A stretch of DNA of 64,000 nucleotides, from positions 47,199,087 to 47,263,086 of the forward strand of contig OY759216.1 of the NCBI GenBank assembly GCA_963662175.1, given 5' to 3'. The DNA comes from Aradus depressus. Taxonomy: Eukaryota > Arthropoda > Insecta > Hemiptera > Aradidae. Below the pieces are notes generated by a model. That model did no database searches. It was given only the letters and a program-made list of their open reading frames with translations, and had not been told where the DNA came from. A program made the position numbers and the translations under genes. This document shows, in pieces, positions 1-10,265 of the stretch. Each line of letters begins with the position of its first letter. Position 1 is the stretch's first letter.

Positions 1-290
1 GATACATTCATTCTATCGGCAGTTATTAATGTTTTTGTGTTAAGCCTCCCCCTAATCCCCTCTTCCGTCTGAAAATTAATGTGTCGTTGTTAGAGGGTTC
101 TGGATTTACATATAAAATTTCGTGTCGATACCTCCATTCTATCGGGAGTTATCGTATTCCCAGGCACACACACTTTTTTTTTTTCATTTTTGGAATCTGG
201 AGGTCGAAATTGAAAACTCTGGATATTATTTTTGACCGATTACGTAACTTCCCTTATACTTCATATATTTGGGGAAATGAAAAGTAAAAA
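1..290 (+). repeat. HR repeat, 3' part (truncated by window edge)
   Basis: This is the first of about a dozen copies of the high-copy family called HR here. It contains the module around the words TCGATACATTCATTCTATCGG and GAAAATTAAT, a T-rich stretch at 175-186, and the 3' end CGTAACTTCCC...GGGGAAAT near 250-280. The end forms an imperfect hairpin. No protein is encoded; the 81-287 reading frame is an accident of the repeat. Confidence 0.75.
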
Positions 291-479
291 CATTCCTAAC
301 AATGGCGTCTTTTAATTAGAATAAAAAAAAAACTAAAGAAATGCCAGTAAAAAGGTTTACTTCAATGGCTTTTTTGAATGGAACGCAGAGGACTCGAGTA
401 CCTTTTACGACATTACAGAAAATTAGAACAAGTCCTATTAAGATTCCTCTTGGTTTCAAAATAAGTTTCCTCTTTCAAA

Positions 480-791
480 AGTTAAGATAGGGACTATTCT
501 CAAGAAGTAATGCAGTCGCCTCAAGGTGGAATATTTACCAAGCAGCATTTAAAAGCTCTCCTCAAACCAGTTAGAGTAGAGGAACATTTCAAAGCAGACC
601 TCCCCCTGGCATCTGAATATCAAAGCAGGTTGCTCACTAGCGCCGTTCATCAATCGATTCGATATCGAGATCTGCATCGAGAAACTCACTTCTAATCAGT
701 GAAAGATTACAATACGCTCCTTTCTAACATGTGATCAATGTTGGATGTCTCAAGGATCACTTCACATTTCAATATTATATTTCGTAATAAA
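480..791 (+). CDS. Possible terminal exon of an unidentified host gene, with poly(A) signal
   Basis: I do not recognise this protein. An open frame runs from just after a TAA near 482 to the TAA at 693-695. Its last 60 residues have balanced composition (for example VRVEEHFKAD and YRDLHRETHF), unlike the repeat-derived frames around it. A pyrimidine-rich stretch followed by AG lies near 470-490 and could be a splice acceptor. AATAAA lies at 786-791, about 90 bp after the stop, as expected for a 3' UTR. The stretch 290-850 shows none of the repeat families found elsewhere in the window. Against this, no upstream exon is visible and the exon is short. It could equally be a relic of an unrecognised element. 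Confidence 0.3.
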
Positions 792-849
792 TGTTTGTTA
801 AATAATGTAGTATTAGAATTTTAATTTTATAATGTGTATTATTATGTTT

Positions 850-1415
850 AATTTTTTTTTATTTATTTATTTTTTTTATTTTTATTTATAAAGATGCAAC
901 TAGGGAACAACCAGCATCTATGATGGTAGGTATTCATATGTTGGCGTGAAGGGCATGTGAGAGGAAGGCCCCCAGTGGTAGGTCCTCGGGACGAAAATTT
1001 ATCTTAATTATTAGGACAAGAACAGAAAAAAAATATATAAAGAAATAAATAAAAAAATAAATAAATAAACAAAAAGGAATTGAAAGACAATTTTGATGGA
1101 TGGGTAAGAAAGATGATAAAAGTGAAGGAAAATAATGTAAAAATAAAAAATAAAAAATATTAAGAACGAATAGGATTCAAGGTGGCAGTAAGTCGCGGTT
1201 CCATCTTCTCTTCAACCTTCGGGGGGGTTTTGTGGTAAGTGTTGTGAAGATAAAGTACGTATTTCTGAGTTTGCGTGTAAAGTTTTCTAAAAAAAAACGT
1301 ATGTAAGTAGTTTGTATTGCGTCGGGTACTGTGTGTATCATAAGATCGTTATGAAGTGTTCTGTTGTTTATGTATGGGAGGCACTGTGTTATCAGTCTGA
1401 GGGTTTCATTTAATT
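850..1415 (-). pseudogene. Jockey-like non-LTR fragment: reverse transcriptase C-terminus and 3' end
   Basis: Read on the minus strand from 1415, broken frames give the C-terminal tail of a jockey-like polyprotein. The segments resemble PPIHKQQNTS...RSYDTHS and end near KVEEKMEPR. They align by eye, segment for segment, with the better copy at 8337-8720 on the same strand. The 3' UTR follows (minus-strand sense of 880-1150), and a T-rich run at 850-893 is the reverse complement of an A-rich tail. The copy is 5'-truncated and carries several frameshifts, so it is inactive. Confidence 0.6.
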
Positions 1416-1707
1416 CATTTTAAAGTTATATTTTTATAGCTGCTTTTAAAGAAACTATTTTTTTAAATGTTTTTACTTTGTTATATCTATAGTATAAGGA
1501 CGTATAGTGTTTGTGCAAAAATCCGAGTTTTCGACGGATTTTCACATTTTACGGTCCCTTGAATACGTAGGGTCACGTTGAGGCCCGGCCCGATTCGGAC
1601 CCCAAGGTACATGGCCGTTGCCGGACGTCCTTGGATTTTGGACAGTATTGAGAGTTCGGCTTCTAAAGGCAAATTACGTCTACAAAAGTACGATGCAACA
1701 GGCCCGT

Positions 1708-1983
1708 CCAAGACCAAGTCTATGGGCGGAGCTCCCGCCAGCACCTGGAGCGCGCGTATCTTGCTACAGCCTCAAATACTCTGCGTATAGATAATTTTAC
1801 ACGCAGAGTGGCCGAGAGCGTTGAGGCCTAGTCCGATTAATGGGACATCCACGTTGATGCCATTAAGGAAAGGACAACAGCCACTTTCAACGCTCTGAGC
1901 TTGTCGTCTCGGTATTTGAGGCTGTAGCTAGTTACGCGCGCTCCAGCTGTTGGCGGGAGCTCCGCCCATAGACTTGGTCTTGG
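1708..1983. repeat. GC-rich foldback/MITE with 71-bp inverted arms
   Basis: The arms 1708-1778 and 1913-1983 are inverted copies of each other with only a few mismatches. They include GGGCGGAGCTCCCGCCA and GAGCGCGCG. The 134-bp loop is itself folded: CTCTGCGT at 1779 pairs with ACGCAGAG near 1801, and AGAGCGTTGA near 1814 pairs with TCAACGCTCT near 1887. The arms are far more GC-rich than their surroundings. No coding capacity and no clear TSD were seen. The related GC-rich sequence 1560-1707 may belong to the same element. Confidence 0.7.
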
Positions 1984-2379
1984 ATCAACAGACTATTCAC
2001 CCAATTACAAATAGTCGTATGACAGACCGAAGATTAAATTTACTTTTATGTAGAAAATAAAAAGAAATAAATTATTTCAAAAATAAAAAAATTATAAAAA
2101 AAGTAAAAAAGAAACAGTCAACGACCTTAGAAAATAATTAAAGATACATTAAAGGAAGTACAAAATGAAAGTAATTAAAATAATATTTAATTAAATTTCC
2201 TTATTATTTGAACTTCCAGAGACGTAATTAGTCTTAAGAATAGGTCTATAGAAGTCATCAGATAGACTACTGACGACACTTCCTAGTCTAACTTCAACTC
2301 CTGATTCCTATCTTGAGATAGAAATACCACACATCCCTGGAAGGATAAGTATGATATTTGTTGAAGAAAATATAGTTAA

Positions 2380-2595
2380 CTAAGAGTTGTATCGCCTACT
2401 ACCAAAACTCTGGTGGACGGGAGCCCAACTCTATATATAGTGGGAGTCCTAAATGTTGCCTACACTAAACTTTCATTCACTTAGCAGGTAGGGAGGGGTA
2501 TTTAACCTGACGTTGTACAGACTCAGGACGACCATCGCTTAACAAAGAGGGCGTGCTCAAGATGATTTTTTCACCTTCCAGAAATTCGTTTACGG
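2380..2595 (-). mobile_element. tRNA-derived SINE (SINE-1), degenerate body fragment
   Basis: The fragment contains the 3' body (TATCGCCTACTACCA, GGGAGTCCTAAAT) and the central domain (ACCATCGCTTAAC). It lacks the tRNA-like head and is diverged. Confidence 0.75.
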
Positions 2596-2822
2596 CCTTT
2601 CATACGTTTGTCCGTTTACATTTCTACGATGTGTATAGATATAGTGTAAATCTAATAAAATAAATACGAACTAGGAACTTGTTTAACTTTTAAATCGTCT
2701 AATTCCACAAAAATGCATACCATAACAAACATTACCAGTTTCGGTTTACGCCATCGTCACCTGAGATTATCTAATTATCTAAGACTGTAACATCCTGTCC
2801 CCTAAGGAAGTTCATGGAGGAA

Positions 2823-2853
2823 GGGGGGGGGAGGGGGGGGGGGGGGGGGGGGG
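2823..2853. repeat. Poly-G tract
   Basis: About 30 bases of almost pure G with one A interrupting. Long G runs also occur at 30042-30071 and 50717-50731. Tract length is likely unreliable in any assembly. Confidence 0.9.
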
Positions 2854-2883
2854 AGTTCTACCTCAACTCAAAATTTACATATA

Positions 2884-3215
2884 GGTTAGGTTAGGTTTTA
2901 TGACTCAAGCCCGGGCTTTAGCTACGAGGTCATATCGCCTACTATCAGAGCGCTCTTTCATCACTCTGGTGGACATGAGCCCGAAAACTGTGGGAGTCCT
3001 AAATTTTTTATTCACATAGGGTAGGGGTCTTTAACGAGTACCTGATATCGTACAGGCTCGGGACCATCGCTTAACGTCCCATCCGAAGGACGGCGTGCTT
3101 AAGTTTATTTTACCTCCCAGATAAAATAAACTAAGGGCCTCGGTCGGGTTTCGAACCCACGATCTTGAGCTCAGAAGACAAGCACACATACCACTGAGCT
3201 ACCGGCGCCCTCTAT
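2884..3215 (-). mobile_element. tRNA-derived SINE (SINE-1), near full length with TSD
   Basis: This is the reference copy of the family. On the minus strand it starts near GGCGCCGGTAGCTCAGTGG, whose TAGCTCAGTGG is an RNA polymerase III box A. About 35 bp later comes GGGTTCGAAACCC, a box B, so the head is derived from a tRNA gene. A conserved central domain follows (CCTTCGGATGGGACGTTAAG, GATGGTCCCGAGCCTG). Next is a body with CACCAGAGTG, and the tail consists of CCTAA units. An 11-bp TSD, ATTTACATATA, lies at 2873-2883 and 3216-3226. The element is non-coding and would depend on a LINE for movement. Confidence 0.92.
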
Positions 3216-4254
3216 ATTTACATATATATAAGCTGTCAATAATATAATAAAATGAAGAAAATACAATAATGAAAAAAAATATATAGTAGTCAAAAGTAAA
3301 TAATGAGTGTGGTTTATAGTAGAATAGATAGTATACATAAGAATAAGAGCTATATAATATGAAAGTACAATAAAAATAAAAATTGGTACATACTCTTTAT
3401 AATAAAAATACAGAAGATATTATATTATAAAAAAAAAAGTTCACATTATTATTTTCCCCCTTGTACTTTGATATTATGTCATATAGCCCAATGTAATCTA
3501 CTATACATTTTATTATTATTATTGATAACTCAAATATTTATTTACTGTATAAAAACTTGCCAAGACAAACGACTTATTGAAGAAAATAAAACTTTGGGAA
3601 CAATGACCCCTATAATGAGATTCTTCCTCAAAAGTTGTCTGTATACATAACAGGCATTATGTGCCCCTAATTTCAACAAGAAAGAGGAAGACACGTCTGT
3701 TCTATATTTCGAATAAAATATTACCTCAGAACTGGAACTAGCACCGAGAGAACATGGCTATATTTCCTAGTCACAAACAGAATAATGACTCATTAAATAT
3801 GAAAATCTAATATAATTTTCCAGAAAAGAGACATTTCGTTCCTATTCTCCAGACCCTGGAGTAACCTATTTAATTCTTCAAATGAAGGAAGACAATTTCT
3901 CAAGGGAAAATGTTTTCATACAACTGACTACAAGACTTGACTCCTGTGGGTAAAGAGTAAAATAAAGAAAATTTGTGTTCTTGGTAAGTAAGGCACTAGA
4001 GTGTCTTTAAGTGGGATCGGATCAAACATAGTAGGATTCCGTAAGAATATAGGGGAACAAAAGTTGGGATAGGATGAGGGATTTATATAAACAGAATTCG
4101 GTAAACAAGATAAATCTAAAATATATATATATTTATTTACAAAGAGATATTCACAACTGTACAAATAATATGTACAATAAGCAATTGTGATAAGGGAGAC
4201 AAAAATGGCAATGTCAAGAGAAGAGAAATCACCCAGTGGTGACACTCCCTAGGC

Positions 4255-4610
4255 ACTGAGTCGCATTCAATTATGACTAATCACTGTCATTTGAGAAGAG
4301 GCCTCTAGGCCATTGACGCTTAAGGCGTCGTTCGGAAAGTGTGGCAGAAGGGGAGGGCACGGCATTTTTTTGTACCTGGATTTAGCTAATTCGGTGACAA
4401 AGGGAACATTGTAATCAGTGTGAAGGGTTTTGTTGGAGAAGCGAAGGAGCATTGACTATTGTAAGAAAGATTTTGGTTTGCAAGAATTGAATACGCTGAA
4501 GATTGGAAGTTTTGGCAGAATCCCACTGTTCAAGTTCATAAGTCCATGTAGGCTTGAGATTTACGTTATATATTAGTCGTTTCATTCTCAGAGTTAATTT
4601 TGAGACCGTT
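4255..4610 (-). pseudogene. Jockey-like reverse transcriptase C-terminal fragment
   Basis: Minus-strand frames read KPTWTYELEQWDSAKTSN, then NKTLHTDYNVPFVTE, then KRQWPRGL. These are the landmarks of the C-terminal tail of jockey-like polyproteins, and the same order is seen in the copy at 21826-22243. At least two frameshifts separate the pieces. The 3' UTR probably continues to about 3930; the 3928-4245 frame there has no recognisable domain and is taken as UTR. Confidence 0.65.
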
Positions 4611-4689
4611 CTCTCAGTTGTGACTCAGATGGTGGACAGGAATAACTCGTCTGTCCCCATCCATGATATTTTAAATTGTTAATGTTTGT

Positions 4690-4850
4690 TGTTGTAGATT
4701 GTTATTTATTTATTTTTATTATTTAGTTTTATCCAAAATTTTTTATCAGACTGCCTGATGATGAGGGAAACCTCGAAAGCCGGCTAGCTATTACTTAAAT
4801 AAAAATCTGTGAGAGGTCAGACTACCTTATATTTGACATCCTGCGTTTGT
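4690..4850 (+). mobile_element. Penelope-like terminal region, family 5, with hammerhead-like motif
   Basis: The motif spans 4750-4790. CTGATGA is at 4755-4761 and one T at 4762. Stem II GAGG (4763-4766) pairs with CCTC (4771-4774). GAAA is at 4775-4778, the self-complementary GCCGGC at 4779-4784, and TA at 4785-4786. The downstream sequence AAAATCTGTGAGAGGTCAGACTAC is shared with 13100-13140 and 24420-24445, so this is a repeat family and not a chance match. Assignment to Penelope is by analogy, because no family 5 protein is present here. Confidence 0.55.
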
Positions 4851-6379
4851 ATTGTCTGTTTATTTCTTGTATTTTCAGTCTGCTGTGAGGATTCCACGTC
4901 ATTTGTTTGCCAAGTATGAGGCCTAGGTAGCGAACTTCGTTTTTTGAAGTGATGAGACGGGGGGCAAGTATATTTTCGTCGAAGGGTGAATACTATGTGA
5001 ACGGACTTCTCGTCCTTTGAAGAGATGTCAAGTGTTCTTGGAGATTGCGGGATGATCAAAAATATATGAAGAGATAAAGTTTGTATGTGTATTTGAGGTA
5101 ACCTCGAACTTAACCTGACTTAACCGATTTGGATAATTCCTTCACTCTTGGGAACCTTATGTCTTTCTGGCAGATACAGGCTGTACATCTTCACGCTTTA
5201 TCAAAAGGGAGCTATGAAGTAATGGTAAAGTGAAGAAACTCGTCCATTAAAGTGAAGAGAAACGGCTGTCCGGGCGCCATTTATTGCATGCACTACCCAA
5301 ACCTTTGAAGATATATCAAAATGATTTATGGAGGAAGTGTTGAAAGTTCTACAAAAAGTACGTAATAGCATATACCTACTTATATCACATAGCCAACATA
5401 ATAAGTTTAAATCTCATGACTATGTAGTTTTGTCGGTCCGTGTCTGTAACAAGTTGACGCAAAAACACCAGAATTTCGAGGTTAATACAAAACATAAAAA
5501 ATGTAGCAAATAAATATTTAATGTATCCAAAAATATACTGGGGAGAGAGGGAGAAAGCGCCGCTAATATGATTCCCTTTTTGATTGAATATTGAGTAGAA
5601 CATCTTTATAAAGATCCTACTTAGCCTGTGAAGCATCAGAAATTTCCATTTGTGCTACTAACCGGGCAGATAACGTTACTAACCTGCTTATAGTTACTAA
5701 CCAGTTCAAAGTTATTAAACCGTAAAGTTACTCCCGGCGAAGTCAAAAATGTTAAAGATTAAACTACATTGGTAATGTCAGGTCAAGCAGGGGCCTCTGA
5801 TCAATGGATTGGACACACAAAACCCCACAAACAACCAACAGACGAAATATACTTAGATAAGAAAAGTCAAACATAAATTCCTTTATCTGAATAGAATTTT
5901 GGGTTCATCTTCGACATAAAGAATATTTCTAAGTTAAGAAATCCACGTTCCACCTAGAGATAAGTCTATGAATACATTCCGTTCATATTTGTCATAATAT
6001 TTATGTATTCCTTTTTTTATGAAATCCTATTTCTTTACGAGAGTGTGACCAGACGTCCCTTATCTTCGGGGGCCGTCCCCGGGAGACCCTTATTCGTTAT
6101 CGTTATACCTTGGCAACAAACACTGTTCGAGTCATGTCAACATCATCGACTAACCAATCATCGATCGCTGGAAAAATCCAAGAAGAAACTAAATACATAA
6201 ATGTTAAATATTATACAAGTTTCATTTTCCCAGCTATGCGAACTAAACATAACTAATAAACATAAAAACTAGCAATACATAAACCATATTTTAAAGTTTG
6301 TTGCTATGAGTTACGATTTAAAAATTACTTAGATATACTCCTTATAGACAATTAGTTTACATTCATACCTTTTGTCGCA
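4851..6379. other. No gene recognised
   Basis: AT-rich sequence with short non-homologous frames only. Two things stand out. A degenerate TTACTAACC-type repeat occurs four times in 5645-5735. A slightly GC-richer patch at 6040-6180 (GACCAGACGTCCC, GGGGGCCGTCCCCGGG) looks like a repeat end but could not be assigned. Confidence 0.5.
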
Positions 6380-6955
6380 TTGACGCCATCTCAAAACAAA
6401 TTTTATAAGGAACAATTTTGGTAAGAATCAATTTTTCGATTGGACTAACCGTTTTCAGGTAAATCAAGGAAACGTCTAAAAAAATGTGTTTCTAACTACA
6501 TTTCAAGATGGTTTTCGGCGTGTATCTCAAAAACCGGACGTAAAAAATCTTATTTCGTATAAATTATGTATTTTGGTAATTTCTATGATTATTACTCGAA
6601 AATAATTTTGATTAGGTCTTAGGTTTGTTAAGCTGTAGGCCTACATTGTAAAATGTAGTTAGATCCCGGGGGAAAGTGGTCTCAATTTTCGCTCGATTTC
6701 GGCCAAAATCTAATCAGATCTAAGTAAGAGCATGTAACCTCTTCATTCCAAATTTCAAGTTCATGGCTACAATCGTTTTTGCGGTAGAGAGCTCACAACT
6801 TTTCAATCACACATACACAAACAGACAGACTATCGTCGTGAAAATGGTCAAAACGTATTTCAGAGGACCTTGAAGCAAGAAAATCTTTTGAAACCTCGAT
6901 CTCGGATTTTCGCACGATTATAATACTAAAGATATAAAAAAGTAAAAATAGGAGT
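6380..6955 (+). repeat. R repeat
   Basis: Non-coding high-copy repeat. Diagnostic words are GACTAACCGTTTTCAGGTAA, GGTTTTCGGCGTGTATCTC, AAAATCTAATCAGATCTAAG and ATTTTCGCACGATTATAA, in that order. The same order is found at 15170-16965 and, inverted, at 56130-56990. It was scored as a repeat because separate copies keep the order while diverging throughout. Confidence 0.75.
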
Positions 6956-7589
6956 CTATAAGACTCGTGGATTCAATGATGAAAAATAAAAATATTTTTT
7001 AAATTATTTTAAGTAAATAGAAATTTCTGAAATTCTTATGTATTTATTAACTGCAATATTTTTAGGGAATTCAAAACTTTCTAGTGTGAAATACTAACTA
7101 TTATGAAAATGACTGATGGAAATATGAGCCTTTGAGATGGACCTTACACACTTGAGGGTTAACGATGTGCCTCCAAAATAACTGTCATCGTAACCGAACA
7201 CATCTGCATCTATACGAATGGTAGAAAGAGAGACGTTGTTCTGTGTGGGTTGTGTTGTTGCAGACAGGAGATGCAAGGTGTGTGATCAACAAGTTGAATA
7301 TGAGTGAGGCATGCGCTACCCACCCCCCCGTCAGCCAACACAAACTTCAGTCTTCCTCCAGCCCTCGACCTTCGGTAACCCTCATAGGATAGCCTCTAAA
7401 GTAAGTAGTTCGGAAAAAACACGACAACTTAAAAAAATAAATTTTATATTTTATTTATATTTCAAAATATTTTTATTGTCTACCATGAAAAATACTGAAA
7501 ATGAACAATGATGAAGAATATTTAAAAAAATATTTATGATAATTATGAACGAAATAAAAAAAAGTGTGCGAATCATCAATATATTTTCT
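6956..7589. other. No gene recognised
   Basis: AT-rich sequence with a C-rich patch near 7320-7375. The reading frames at 7094-7276 and 7311-7511 have no recognisable domains. Confidence 0.5.
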
Positions 7590-7761
7590 CAGCACGAATT
7601 AATTAATTAAGTTCTCGCGCTCCCTCCAAAACCAATCGATCGTTTAGACCAGGGGTAGTCAACCTGATTCCTATCGCCCACTAGTGGGTGATTGAAGCTT
7701 TCTTGTTGAGCGGTCAATTCAACTTTAGACTGAAAGATTCACTTAAATTGGTAAATTGGAT

Positions 7762-7863
7762 ATGGAAAAACAATTTGAAGATATTTTGAACTTGAAGGTG
7801 TATAACTGGATTAAAAATCCTTTTATTGCAAATATTGAGGAGGCTGATAAAACTCGCCAATAA
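7762..7863 (+). pseudogene. hAT transposase fragment (internal, before C-terminal region)
   Basis: A 33-residue frame begins MEKQFEDILNLKVYNWIKNP and continues FIANIEEAD before a TAA at 7861-7863. The pattern of 'F.DIL......W..NPF....E.AD' is the segment that precedes the C-terminal dimerisation region in ZBED/SCAND3-like hAT transposases. The coding sequence stops where the jockey insertion begins. It resumes at 8899 with a later part of the same protein, so the two pieces bracket the insertion. Confidence 0.6.
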
Positions 7864-7869
7864 AAACTT

Positions 7870-8815
7870 TTAGACTTTTTTTTTTTGTCTTTATAATGTT
7901 GGTCGCAACTGTTACCATGACGCAACAACCAGCTACCAAGAGGACTTCATTGAATGTGGATGACTTGATTGGCGTGAGAGAGGAAGGCCACCCAGCGGTA
8001 GCTCCTCAGGGCGAAATTTAAAACAATGAATATTATGAAAATAAAAAAAACGTATGTTTTAAAAAAAATATTGTCTATTTCACAAAGAATATATAATATG
8101 GGAGTACTTTCGGTATTGCTACCAACTTCAGCCATGCCTTAACAAATACTCCCATATTATATATTATTTGTGAAATAGACAATATTTTTTTAAAAACATA
8201 CGTTTTTTAAATTTTTATCAAGTGTTTCACAATATCTCTGCAAAAATGTTAGGTATCATAATGAATCTTATGGTTATTATCAATGAATGGGGATTTTATG
8301 ATTTTGTTTCAAGAAGTGGGGGTTTGTAATTTGGGATTATATTAAGTCACGGTTCCACCTCCTCTTCAATCTCCTGGGAGGATTGTGTGGCAAGTGTGGT
8401 GAAGAAAGTGAGTGGATGTATGGATTTGGGTGTGAATGCAATTTGTTGTGGAAACGTCTGTAAAGGTCCTGAGTTGTGTAGCGTACTGTGTTTATCATGA
8501 GGTCATTGTGAAGTGTTCTGTTACTTACGTATGGTGGGCATTGTGTAATGAGTCTGAGTGTCTTTGACTGGAAAACCTGGATACGTTTCAGGTTAGATAT
8601 TTTAGCCGAACCGTAGATTTGTGAGCCATACATCCAGAGTGGCTTTAGTAGAAACGTGTAGCAGTTACGCTGTTGTGTTAAGGGTAATTTTGAATGTCTG
8701 TGCAGAAGAGAATAATGCATTTTAAATCATCTTTTGTTTAGTGTATTACGTAAGAGGCTTGTATGTGGGTTCCAAGTCAGTCGTCTGTCCAAATATCTTA
8801 CTGTGTTAGTCTGAG
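7870..8815 (-). pseudogene. Jockey-like non-LTR element inserted in the hAT, 5'-truncated
   Basis: A T run at 7875-7886 is the reverse complement of the poly(A) tail, so the element reads on the minus strand. From 8815 downward the frames give YLDRRLTWNPHTSLLRNTLN and then KPLWMYGSQIYGSAKISNLK. They continue IQVFQSKTLRLITQCPPYV and NRTLHNDLMINTVRYT, and the end is RRLKRRWNRDLI. This is the C-terminal tail after the reverse transcriptase core of jockey-like polyproteins. The 8337-8720 part is open over 127 codons, so this copy is younger than those at 850 or 4255. Its 3' UTR is split by the Penelope-derived insertion 8038-8259. Confidence 0.72.
8038..8259 (+). mobile_element. Penelope-derived non-autonomous unit, family 1, with 13-bp TSD
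   Basis: The inverted arms (core ACAAAGAATATATAATATGGGAGTA and its complement) meet near 8138. A hammerhead-like motif remains only in the left arm, on the minus strand at about 8100-8135, and there A9 of the core is changed to T. A tail with TTTCACAATATCTCTGCAA ends the unit and is shared with the units at 55707 and 62238. The TSD is AATGAATATTATG at 8025-8037 and AATGAATCTTATG at 8260-8272, 12 of 13 identical. Confidence 0.75.
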
Positions 8816-8898
8816 GGATATAGTATATATAATTTCGAATATATAGTAAATATAATTTCGAAAGTGGTGGATATGAAAACCTAAGGCTAAATAAAAAA

Positions 8899-9126
8899 AT
8901 GCCTGCGTTATATCCAAATATGTGGCAAATGATATTCAATTTATTGATGCGTTTCTCTACCTCATATCTTGTAGAATCAGGCTTTAGTGCAATTGATCAT
9001 ATTATGACCAAATAGAGAAACTGTCTGAATATTTCCGAAAGAGGAGATCTTCATTTGTTCCTTACGAAAATTAAACCAGATATTAAATATTTAGTTTCGC
9101 AGCATCAGCGTCAAGGATATAATTAA
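8899..9126 (+). pseudogene. hAT transposase C-terminal dimerisation region, one in-frame stop
   Basis: One reading frame runs for 75 codons plus stop, broken only by TAG at 9013-9015. It contains MPALYPNMWQM, then FSTSYLVESGFSAIDHIMTK, the stop, RNCLNISERGDL, and FLTKIKPDIKYLVSQHQ. The order 'P.....S.YL.E.GFSA......K.RN.L....RGDLHL.L....P.I..L...HQ' is characteristic of the hATC region of ZBED/SCAND3-like hAT transposases. This region forms the intertwined dimer and the C-terminal half of the RNase H-like fold. A single substitution could have made the stop. The TAA at 9124-9126 is probably the native end. Confidence 0.78.
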
Positions 9127-10039
9127 TAATTAATTAAATAATTTCAATAGACTTTATAGTTTTTATATTTAATTTTCTTTTTCTTCAATTTAAACAGCTT
9201 CCGCTCTAGTAGGCGCTGCATCGATTGAGATGCAGAAATGCAGCATCAAATTAAATTTTCTTTGTATTATAGACATATACAAAGTATAAATAAAAAGATA
9301 AATTTAACTACATATTTTTACTAAATCTCGTCTCAAAAATTACGAGTATTTTGCAGTTGCGCTAAATTAAGCTACTGTGAAACCGGTGGCCGGTAAGGAA
9401 ATTTAACAGCCAAAGTTACACAAGTGGGCGAAAGGTATAAAAAGGTTGACTACCCCTGATTTAGACTAAACATTATGAATACTCAATCATTTCAACAACA
9501 GTTATTATAGTTTTGTATTAAGCCTCCCCTTCCCCTGGGCCGATTTCGCTGAAAATCAATTGGATTCGTCCTTAGGGGATTCTGGATACACATATAAAAT
9601 TTTGTATGTATACATTCATAGTTATAGCGTTCACACACACTAACATATACACACCCCGTTGATAACTCCACACAGGTCAGAATGGCCAATTACACAACTT
9701 CCCCTATACACCGTGTAATTTCCATAAATCCAATATTTTTTGTTTTATTTACTTATTTATTTAATATTTAAATATCATTTGATATATTGAAAAAATTTTC
9801 CTATTATAATACGAAAAAAAAAAAAAAAAATTAACGAAGTCACATTTTAATTAAAATTGTTTACAATTAAATGGTATACAGGAATAAAATTTATTAAATT
9901 TGAAGCTTACATATCGAAGAACATATGATAAATATTTAACTCTGGCCATAACAAATATTGACAATTATCTTAAATTAAAAAAAATATATAAATACAAATG
10001 AGTGCTAGGCGAATTCTAAAATTCTAGAAATTGTTTGTT

Positions 10040-10265
10040 TTTGTGTCACGTCCGAGATTGTCGTCTACTATCAGAGCCCTTTTTCCTCGTTCTGGTGGAT
10101 ATGTCTGATTTAAAGATGGGACTCCTAAGGTTTAGTTATCTAGGGTTAGGATAGACATGGTACAGGTTCAGGACTATCCTTAAAGTCCCATCCGGAGGAC
10201 GGCCTGCTCGACGTTTTCTCTTCTTACCCCCAGAAAAAAAATTTAAGAGCTAATTTTTTTTTTTT
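10040..10265 (-). mobile_element. SINE-1, degenerate, headless
   Basis: Recognised by GTCTACTATCAGAGCCC, GGACTCCTAAGG and the central domain AAGTCCCATCCGGAGGACGG. The tRNA-like head is missing. Confidence 0.7.

Larger units (their letters stand above)
7650..9458 (+). mobile_element. hAT transposon, complete ends, inactivated
   Basis: The ends are CAGGGGTAGTCAACCT at 7650 and its exact reverse complement at 9443-9458, a 16-bp TIR with the CAGGGG start seen in many hAT elements. An 8-bp TSD flanks it: GTTTAGAC at 7642-7649 and ATTTAGAC at 9459-9466, with one mismatch; 8 bp is the hAT hallmark. Fragments of the hAT transposase gene remain at both ends of the interior. Most of the gene was replaced or interrupted by a jockey insertion. 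The total length of 1809 bp includes about 0.95 kb of inserted DNA. Confidence 0.88.
7590..9745 (+). repeat. HR repeat copy split by a hAT element
   Basis: The HR 5' module (AGCACGAATTAATTAATTAAG, CAATCGATCGTTTAGAC) runs to 7649. It resumes after the hAT at 9459 with ATTTAGACTAAACATTATGA and continues through the usual modules to about 9745. Joining the two halves restores a continuous HR sequence, so the hAT came second. Confidence 0.75.

Noticed and set aside
3120..3215. tRNA gene on the minus strand
   Set aside because: Box A and box B are present, but the sequence continues into the SINE body and recurs about 20 times; it is a tRNA-derived SINE head.
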